From Amylostereum areolatum (Eukaryota; Basidiomycota; Agaricomycetes; Russulales; Stereaceae): a stretch of DNA of 64,000 nt. Below, piece by piece: positions 56,838-64,000 of this stretch. The stretch lies in NCBI GenBank assembly GCA_012932865.1, contig SAXG01000004.1:1240001-1304000 (forward strand), given 5' to 3'. The position numbers and the translations under genes were made by a program. How positions within the stretch are numbered: the first letter of the stretch is position 1; each line of letters opens with the position of its first letter. The notes under the pieces were generated by a model, which was not told the DNA's origin, made no database searches, and saw only the letters and a list, made by a program, of their open reading frames with translations.

Positions 56838-57861
56838 AAAAATCCTGCGATTCCAGGATGTCCTTCAACAGCGCTACTGCCTGCTCCTTGCCTTCCGCGT
56901 CCAGATCCTTCAGCTGGCAAGTGATCGCCACGATGGTTTTGGATGGGTCGGGAGCTGCTTTTGCAGTGGACGGAGCCGTGTTTGTCGGCAGGGGAGGGGC
57001 CTTGGACCCAGTCTCTACTGCGCCCACCCGTCGCGCGCTCGAGTCGCGGTTGGGGCAGTCGCGAGAGACGTGACCGGCTTGTCGACACATGAAGCACTTG
57101 CCTTCGCGCATCATCTTTGCGCGCTCGTCGTCCGTCAGCTTTGCAGGGCGGGTCGAGGTGTTGGTGAAGGCGCCGACTCGGCGCGACGAGGAGTCGTTGG
57201 TCGAACCGTTCGAGGTGAGCGCGACAGCCCCCTTGGACTGACTGCTCTTCCTCTCCGGGTTCTCTTCGAGCCACTGGTGGTTGATGCGGCGGGCACGCTC
57301 CTTCCACTCCGCGAGCTTGGTGGGGAACGGGTACGACCGGGCCACCTGCTTGCCGAGGTCACGCTGAAGTCCCTTCTTGAAAAAGTGGATTAGCGCCTCG
57401 TCGTCGTACGCTGACATGGTTGCCAGCATCTCAAACTCGGTGATAAAGTCAGTGACGTCCCGGGTGGTCATTGCGAGCTCGTTGATCTTACGCTGAGCCT
57501 CTATCTTCGGATCGACGGGCACAAAGTCTTTGCCAAACCTCTCGAAGAGCTCTTTGTAGGAGCTATAGTGGAGTGTTGGGGGCGTGGGGTCGAGGGTGTC
57601 GGCGTCTTCCTTCTTGTCTTCGTCGGCGAAGAGTTCCATGCGGCGATGCGTGGCCCAGGCTTTCGCCATGTCGTCCTCCATCAGGCTGAGGAGGAGCATC
57701 ATCTTGGCGTCATCTGTGGCATAAACATCCTTGTTAACGCGCAGGAACATGCGGAGCTCGAGGGAGGACCGGAGGGTGTCGCGTCTATCGCCTTTGAATG
57801 GCTTTGGCTTGGGGCCGATCTCCCGCTTGGAGACGGCAGGTTTGGATTTGGCATCGGACAT
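56836..57861 (-). CDS. Gypsy Gag with CCHC zinc knuckle
   Basis: Minus strand, 341 residues from the ATG at 57861. It contains a retrotransposon-gag core (LHYSSYKELFERFGKDFVP, IEAQRKINELAMTT, DFITEFEMLATMSAYDDEAL, FFKKGLQRDLGKQV) and a nucleocapsid knuckle CFMCRQAGHVSRDC at about residues 256-269. It forms the virus-like particle and packages RNA. It stops at TGA (56836-56838) directly after a TTTTT run where a -1 slip would enter pol. The in-frame sequence upstream of this ATG stays open for a further 197 codons with no ATG, so the true N-terminus may lie further out. Confidence 0.88.
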   Translation of the reverse strand: MSDAKSKPAVSKREIGPKPKPFKGDRRDTLRSSLELRMFLRVNKDVYATDDAKMMLLLSLMEDDMAKAWATHRRMELFADEDKKEDADTLDPTPPTLHYSSYKELFERFGKDFVPVDPKIEAQRKINELAMTTRDVTDFITEFEMLATMSAYDDEALIHFFKKGLQRDLGKQVARSYPFPTKLAEWKERARRINHQWLEENPERKSSQSKGAVALTSNGSTNDSSSRRVGAFTNTSTRPAKLTDDERAKMMREGKCFMCRQAGHVSRDCPNRDSSARRVGAVETGSKAPPLPTNTAPSTAKAAPDPSKTIVAITCQLKDLDAEGKEQAVALLKDILESQDF

Positions 57862-58998
57862 CTTGTCGAAGGGGAGGGGGACGGTGAGGGATTGGGCAAG
57901 TTCTTGATCAAGGCGGCGTAGGGTTTCTCGTCGGCGTTCTTCTGCTTCTTCAACTTCGTCCTCAACTTGTTTTGCGACAAGGAAGTCGGCGGGGGTGAGG
58001 AATTGCTGGTTATGATGCCACGACCAGTGATCTTGGACGGGACTGAACGAAGTGGGCTGCCACTCAACTACTGATCGTCCTGGGGTTCCATTCTTGTTCC
58101 GTCTATAGGCGTACCACTTCCCAGTTGTGTCGTTGTGGTTGATCCCTTCTGGGACTTCGATTACAGTACGTCGACGGGGTGGGGGCGAGTTGGTCGGAGG
58201 GGGGTTCAGGAAGCGCTGTAGAACATCCGCAGTGGTGGCAAAATCCGATTCTTCAACGTAGGGTTGTTCGTCACGGTCGTCGAAGTACCAGTCTCGACGT
58301 TGCCGGTTTGGTTCGTCGTGCAGCCAACGTACGGATTCCTTAGTCTGCTGCGAGGTGAGGATATAGTATTCTTCGGGACAGTAGTCTCGAAAAACGCCTG
58401 GGGGGAGGTTCGGAGTGGGGGGACGAGGGGCTGTGGAGGACGTGATGATGGTCTAGAAGAAGTCCGCCGCGATGGGGCGACGGCCGAGGAGTTTCTTGGT
58501 GAGGTAGCCGGCTTTTACTGCCTGGCGGATCTTATGTTCGTGGTGGCGGCAACGAAGGGTCTTACCCTTGATGGTGGGACGGAGGACTGGTGGCGGGGTG
58601 GATTCGGGGGTCCGGCGGTTAAACTGGGAGACGGAGGTGAAACTGGTTTGGAGGATCGGGTTGGGGGCGTCTTGGATGAGGTATGTGTGGTAGGTGGGGG
58701 CGTGGAGGGTGAATTCAAGGTGTTCGAGATCTACGTTGATGCACGTAGTGATCCGGACGTATAGGGCGAGGACGACAGTACCGTGATCCTTGTGCCACCT
58801 CCACTCGAAGATGCGGAAGTTGAGGCCGTGCGCGGTCCAGGGATCTTCCTTGCAGAGGTTCTGTACGGGGACGAGGCAGTTGACGGTGACGGCGTCGGAC
58901 CAAGGGTAGGGGAGTGGTGCGTCGTCGCGGGGGGTGATCGGCTTTCCGTTGAACGGGAGGAAGACCGGTGCGTTCGGGAGGTCCGTGGTGGGAGTTTT
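57862..58998 (-). other. Open frame upstream of and in phase with gag, with one amber stop
   Basis: Minus strand. From a TAA at about 58999-59001 the gag frame stays open for 181 codons to a TAG (58453-58455), then for 197 codons up to the gag ATG. It has no ATG codon. Protein-like features include PWSDAVTVNCLVPVQNLC, FRIFEWRWHKDHGTVVLALY, TYLIQDAPNPIL, CPEEYYILTSQQTKESVRWL, GKWYAYRRNKNGTP and WSWHHNQQFLTPADFLVAKQ. Trp/Tyr-rich composition and lack of stops over 1.1 kb argue for protein coding. It could be an N-terminal Gag extension that has lost its start and gained a stop, or a separate leader protein. I recognise no domain. Confidence 0.6.
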
Positions 58999-59052
58999 TT
59001 AACGTCGTAGAGACGGCAGAGGTAGATGGAGAGAGGGGTGCGAGGTAGGCGT

Positions 59053-59070
59053 AGGGGTAGACTGTCCAGG
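59053..59070 (-). promoter_or_regulatory. Primer-binding site region
   Basis: Directly after the 5' LTR on the minus strand: CC then TGGACAGTCTACCCC. The TGG matches the complement of a tRNA CCA end. The tRNA could not be named. Confidence 0.55.
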
Positions 59071-59490
59071 TGTCAGAAACACAGTTTATGAGACCGATGA
59101 ACCACCTAAGTCGCGACGATGGGAGGAGCGAGAAGAAAATAGATTCGAGAGTGCCGGGGTCTAGGGTAGTGCAACGTGCGCTACAGTACCGTATGATGAG
59201 ATGGACAGTCTAGGGAAAAGGGAAGAGAAACACTGTCCTTATATACAAGTGGGAACGATGGTGCGATGCGATGCGATAGTGGTGCGAGCGGGGGGAACAA
59301 TAGGAAAGGAGTCATGGGGCGGAGGACGAAGGTCCGGAGCAGTGATGTCATAGATAAGGATGCGGAACCCCGCTCGGAAGTCCGGGCAATGACGTCATTG
59401 AAGCATGTGATGCAAGGGAAAGTCATGTGCCGTGACACGTCACGTGTACGAGGTCTGCAAACGAAGAGAGAAATGGAGCGATCCGTGACA
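59071..59490 (-). repeat. 5' LTR of the Gypsy element (420 bp)
   Basis: Same length as the 3' LTR and 98.6% identical to it. Carries CTTGTATATAAGG at 59237-59249 (minus strand), a TATA-type core promoter. Confidence 0.95.
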
Positions 59491-61910
59491 CCAATAAACA
59501 CAAATCTTTGGACGTCAGGCGTCGGGATGCGCGGCGCGCTCGCGACCCCCCCTCCCTTGGTGTCTCCCCCCGTCTTCATTTTTTCTCGGACAAGCACATA
59601 CACGGCCCTCAAGTCGTTCATCTCTCCCCTCTTTTCTAAACATTTCCAGTGAGATCACAGCTTGGACAGCGGGACGCGGCGCGTTCATGGTACTCGCCCC
59701 CCTCGGGTTCCTCAACTTGCTGGCCTCTCTCTCTATCAAACGAACAATCGCACACGGACATCAAGCTCTGCATCGTCTTCTCTAGCGCTCCTTTTATAAA
59801 TCTTGTTAGTGGGTTCGAGTGGGTTCGTTCTAGGACATCGGGACGCTCGGCACGCTCGCTCTCCCCGCCCCCCTTCGCTTTCTTCCCTCCCGGCCTCTTT
59901 TTGAATCAAATGAATCCTACATGTACCTCAAAGCTTCCCCCGCCCTCCCCGGTCTCTTGTGCAACACTTTTTCAGTGCAATCGTCACCAGGACATCAGTA
60001 CGCTCGGCGCGCTCACGGTCGCCGCCCCCTTGGTTTCTCCCATCCCCGGGCCCCTTTTTCTTGAACAAACACTGGCACAAACATATAAACCTCGAGCTCT
60101 TCCTCGTCCTCCCCTACCCTCCTTCTCTACACTTTTCCAGTGTGGACATTCCCAGGTTGTCGGGACGCGCGGTGGGCTCGCAACCCCCGCCCCCTCGTTC
60201 TCCCACTCCTGGCATATTTATTATCCAATGAAAACATACATATGGACGTCGTTTCCCTCCTTCTCCCACTATTCCTCGCTAATGCTCCAAGTATGATCGT
60301 GCCCTGGACATCGGGACGCGTAGCGCACTCTCGGACCCCGCCCCCTCGGCTTCTCCCATTTACAGGCTCTTTTTCTCGAAGGGGGCACAGGAGTACAGCC
60401 CTCAAGTACTCCTTGACTCTCTCCGATTACTTGTTTCAGCACTTGTCCTATGTGATCGTCCCCAGGCCATCGGAATGCGCGGCGCACCGGCGGCCCCCGC
60501 CGTCCTCGGTTACTCCCCTCCCGGCCTGATTTTATATCAAACAAACACACGCAAATGGACCTCAAGTCACTACCCGCCCTCCCTCCCTTTTTTTCCAAAT
60601 CATTTCGGTCTACTCGTTCCCGGCTGGGCATTAGGACGCGCAGCGCGCTCGCAATTCCCGCCTCTCTCATGTAGTTTTACCATTTTCTGAGGTCCTTTTT
60701 TTATTGAACAACCTCGTTACCATGAACCTTCAGTCATACTCCTCTCTCCTCCTCCCTATTTTCCTCAACGTTTCTGGTGCAATCGTTCCCAGGACGTCGG
60801 GACGTGCGGCACGCTTGTGATCCCTACCCCCTCGGTTTCTCCCTTTTCCAGGCCCTGTTTTGCCCCTAATGAACACAAATGTATGGATATCAAGAAGTCC
60901 TCAGCCCTCCCCGGCCCTCTTTTCCCAAACCTCTCCAGTGCACTCGTCGCCAGGCCATCGGACGCGAGGCGCGCTCCCGATCCCTGCCTCCCTCGGTCTC
61001 TCCCCCCGCGACCTCATTTTTATCAAACACACACTTATATTTTGACATTAAGCTGACCCCCGCCATGTCCCGCCCTTCTCTTCTAGATTTTTCCAGCGCT
61101 ATCGCTCCCAGGATGTCGGGACACGTGGGGCGCTTGTGATCCCTTTCCGCGTCGGTTTCTCCCACCCCCTGCCTTGTTTTCTCTCGAAAAAGCACATATG
61201 TATGGCCGCCAACTCGCTCGCCTCCCTGCCCCTCACCTCTTCCCTAGACATTTCCAGTACAAACACACCCCGGACATTGGGGCGTGCGGCGTGTGCACTG
61301 TCCTTGTCCCCTCAGCTTCTCCTTCTCCCGGCCCCCCCTCCTTACCAAATAAACACATACACATGGACCTAAACACCTTCCCAAACCTCCCCGGGCCTCA
61401 TTCTTGACACTTGCCCAATGCAAACGGCGGCTGGACATCGGGATGCGCCGCGCACCCGCGGTCCCCGCCCACATAGGTCTCTACATTTCTCAGTGCCATT
61501 ATGAAACGAACACATACATATGGAGTTCTAGGCTGCCTCATTCTTTCCTCGGCCTCTGTTTTAACACTTGTCCACGAAAATCGTCGCGAGGACATCGGGA
61601 CGCGTGGCACCCCCTTGGTCTCTCCCTTTCCCCGGCCTTTTTCTCCAAGGGACACATGCACCTGTACATCACGTCTTCTCCCAGTCTCTCTGGTTCTTTA
61701 TCTCTAAACTTTACCAGTGCGATCGTGTCTAGGACATCGGGAGGTGCGGCGCGCCCGCGCTCCTTGGCCCCCTTCGATTTCTTTCCCCCGGCCCTTTTTT
61801 TAAATCAAACGAACACATGCATGTGTACCTCAAATTCCTCCCCGCCCTCCCCCACTCCCATTTACAATCCTTTCTCTGTGCAGACGTCGCCAGGACATCG
61901 GGACGCTCGT
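59491..61910. repeat. Tandem satellite, ~158-bp unit, 16 repeat starts
   Basis: A conserved core close to GGACATCGGGACGCGCGGC recurs at about 59518, 59674, 59833, 59990, 60154, 60306, 60465, 60625, 60792, 60953, 61111, 61272, 61433, 61590, 61732 and 61893, giving a mean spacing of 158 bases (range 142-167). Each unit continues with a CCCCCTCGGTTTCTCCC-type pyrimidine tract, then an AAACACATAYATGGACCTCAAG-like segment, then a second pyrimidine tract and TTTCCAGTGCAATCG. Units are diverged (roughly 70-80% alike by eye). The array starts in mid-unit exactly at the Gypsy LTR and ends in mid-unit at about 61905. Open frames here are by-products of low stop content. Confidence 0.88.
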
Positions 61911-64000
61911 TGAAACTGGTGGGCCTTTCCCTTCGAACGCTATAACGGCATCATCCAATGATTGAATACGAACGGACGCTTTGGTTAGCTGTACGGATAG
62001 TCTTCTAAACACTAACGCAATGTTTCCCCAGGTCAATTGGAGATCACGTTTTTCAATACTTTTTGTCGTTCGATAAACTTCCGCGTTCTCATGTCGAAGA
62101 CCGGAGTCCAGAAGTTGGTGCCAGACTTTTCATCATTGTTCAGACAGTTCTTCCGCTTCGGGTTTCACGGGACCTCGATGCACGACGATCCAGGAAACTT
62201 ATGCTTCCTCCATCCGATGGACTACCCTCGGCTGCGTTCTTGTTTTCCATAACAATATCTTTCCATATATCATATACTGCCAGCGAGGAACTGTACTTTT
62301 TATTATCCTCGTGATCACAATGAACGCAATAGCACCAGACGGAGGGGCGTTCGTTGGGATTGAACGCGTAACGAGCACAAACCACCAAGCTAGTCTCCTA
62401 AAGCAGACGTCGATGGAGTCAACCCTCGTACCTCGGGATCCCACCAAGCATGCAACGGCGCGGAGGACGTGACGCGCACATGTGCTCCGAGCTGGCAAGC
62501 TTGGCGGGTTTCTCCAGGATAGCTTCTTCACAAACAGACGGTTATGGGCAATGGGCGTCAGGAAAACCCTCACCTGCTAAACCCCAGATAGACGACCACT
62601 AAATTGAATGGTGGGTGTGAGCTTTGTTAATTCGAGTAAACAAGTGTTAGTAACGCGCTCTTATCGACGACCGCGCCTCGGTTCGAGGCCAGCACAGGTG
62701 ACAGCGGACTTCACAAGACGCGAGGAGAGCCACCAAGGAGCCACCGTCTCTTCTCGGCGATGCCCAAGGTGGGCGGCAGTCTCCGGCGGAGCTTTAATCG
62801 ACTGGGCGTCTCCAGGTCTCCCAGTCCCAGCGCGACGCTCTCACCGCCGGCTCTTGTCTCTCACTTCAACGTCGTTGGTGCCCGCACGGCACAAGGTTGC
62901 CTCACCCGACTAATACCTCTGTCGCTTTGGAATAAGTTTGCAGGGCTCACCGGTCAACCTGAGCTGCCCGTCATCCTTCGGTATTGGCGTCGTCATGTAT
63001 GGCTGCAGTGAGTGCCCTGCCATCGTCGAGTGGCGTCTCAGCGAGGGCGTGTTCAACTTAGAGGTCCGTCCTCTGCCCATCGCCCGTCGAACGTGACTGA
63101 CGTAACCTGTGATTCCCCATACCTCCTCGTCCGTAATATTTGGCTGCTGTTCCTGTCCGACATCTTCAAAGTCCCACCGTTGCCTTGTTACCGTGTCCTT
63201 CGTCGCTGTTTCTGGCTTCCCGTAATGCCGTCAGGTAGAGCCTTCCCCACGTCCCGCATTGACATCTCGCCGTCTCATGAGTCATGGTGCGTAGCCCACT
63301 TTTTCCTTGTTCTGTATCCGTTCTGACGCTCTCGGCTTTCACACATGGTAGTATAATGTAGAGTGTGTGCGCGACCTTTTCTCTCTTCATATGTTACTTC
63401 CATCCCGTTCCCTGCTATCCTCGCGCATTACGCATCTGCCCACTGATTACCACTTCCTGTTTGTACCTGGTTTTGCCGTTATAACCTCCTGTACGGAGTA
63501 CCTGCCTGTCTGTCAATTGCAATGAAATCTGTTTTCCCAATACCTTCGTACCCTTGTGAATAGCAAGTGAATAGCAGATATTAGCATCCTAAAATGAATC
63601 GGGAAGGAATATCGTAGAGCCAGATCCAGTTGGACTGGAGGCCAGATCTTTAACGAACACTGACGAGACAAGCAGGTAGTGTTCAGTTAAAGACTGGTAG
63701 AACTCGTCGGGCTTTGATAGGGATTTGCGAAACTTCGGCCGCGTCATCCAATTTGACCTGATTTAGGTATGCCTTGCACATGACAGCCAGCGGAGGACGC
63801 GTCTCGGTCCGCTTTACGACTCTACGAGTTGCATTTACTTCATCTTTGCTACGCATCCCATCCCTCGCATGGGCGATGAAATATCACTAGCTGCAATGGA
63901 AGATGACGCATTGCGTTCTCAATCCAACACCTTAGTTCTGCACCTTGGCGAGATCTCGCCGGCCGCCTCGGAAAATGCCCGCCTGGCCTACGCGTACCGA
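61911..64000. other. 2.1 kb at window end, no confident gene
   Basis: Several short open frames (such as 62063-62314 and 62760-63011 on the plus strand) look protein-like in places but have no recognised motif and no consistent splicing. A tRNA-like pair of A- and B-box words occurs at about 62345-62400 on the minus strand. I call nothing. Confidence 0.4.

Larger units (their letters stand above)
52396..59490 (-). mobile_element. Ty3/Gypsy LTR retrotransposon with chromodomain (chromovirus)
   Basis: 7,095 bases, transcribed on the minus strand. Two 420-bp LTRs (52396-52815 and 59071-59490) begin TGTCA and end TGACA and differ at six positions. Order from the 5' side: LTR, primer-binding site, long open leader, gag with a CCHC knuckle, pol (protease, reverse transcriptase, RNase H, integrase, chromodomain), polypurine tract, LTR. 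That order of pol domains and the integrase chromodomain mark a chromovirus. The five bases outside the two LTRs differ (CTGTG on the left, CCAAT on the right), so no target duplication remains. The left flank is Helitron helicase and the right flank is tandem satellite. Confidence 0.93.

Noticed and set aside
59650..61660. Many open frames of 60-215 codons in the satellite
   Set aside because: They follow the repeat unit in every frame and strand, with no conserved protein sequence between units.
62340..62400. tRNA or tRNA-derived SINE on the minus strand
   Set aside because: A-box-like TAGCTTGGTGG and B-box-like GTTCAATCC occur, but only about 16 bases apart, and no cloverleaf stems pair.

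Overview
The window is nuclear DNA from a filamentous basidiomycete, most likely an Agaricomycete (polypore or agaric type; the species cannot be fixed from sequence alone). The signs are genes cut by many introns of about 45-70 bases with GTRNGY donors and CTRAY-like branch points, GC-rich exons, recognisable fungal housekeeping genes (SPT20, HGH1, ADE6), protein families I associate with Agaricomycetes (a secreted 'glycopeptide' family, MYND-finger proteins), and a chromodomain Ty3/Gypsy element next to a Helitron. Coordinates below come from joining exons by eye and checking that reading phase is kept across every junction.

Layout. 1-33 kb is gene-dense. In order: a partial, frame-broken secreted 'glycopeptide' gene (1-683); a MYND zinc-finger gene (1413-3260); a nuclear-looking coiled-coil protein with a C-terminal CxxC motif (3783-5503); a GATA zinc-finger transcription factor (6470-8367); SPT20 of SAGA (10149-12536, minus) divergent from HGH1 (12775-14432); the second glycopeptide paralogue (14707-15633, minus); ADE6/FGAM synthase (16757-20786, minus) whose C-terminal third is broken by about nine frame changes; then a second intact MYND gene (21141-23001), a decayed third copy (24111-25998) and a truncated fourth copy (26047-26493, minus). 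An 8-exon membrane-protein gene (26711-29390, minus) and an unknown Pro/Ser-rich gene (31060-32892, minus) close this block.

33-64 kb is accessory and repeat-rich. A paralogue of the 8-exon membrane gene (36222-41160, plus) carries two DNA elements: a 1.7-kb TA-flanked element holding a GC-rich minisatellite sits in its fifth intron, and a 611-bp CACTA-like element with roughly 200-bp inverted repeats and a CCC target duplication splits the following coding exon. Remnants of a protein kinase and of an importin-7/8-like gene follow. A Helitron with a canonical 3' end (hairpin plus CTAG, next base T) carries a PIF1-type helicase and a second ORF. Its helicase is cut by a Ty3/Gypsy chromovirus with two 420-bp LTRs. 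On the other side of that element lies a tandem satellite of about 158 bp, with 16 repeat starts.

Themes. (1) Tandem or dispersed duplication followed by decay of MYND, glycopeptide and membrane-protein families. (2) Nested transposons whose order can be read from their junctions. (3) Recurrent one-base insertions in otherwise well conserved coding sequence, which may be assembly error or real decay and should be settled before any gene is called dead. (4) An unusual open frame of about 380 codons, with one amber stop, upstream of and in phase with the Gypsy gag.
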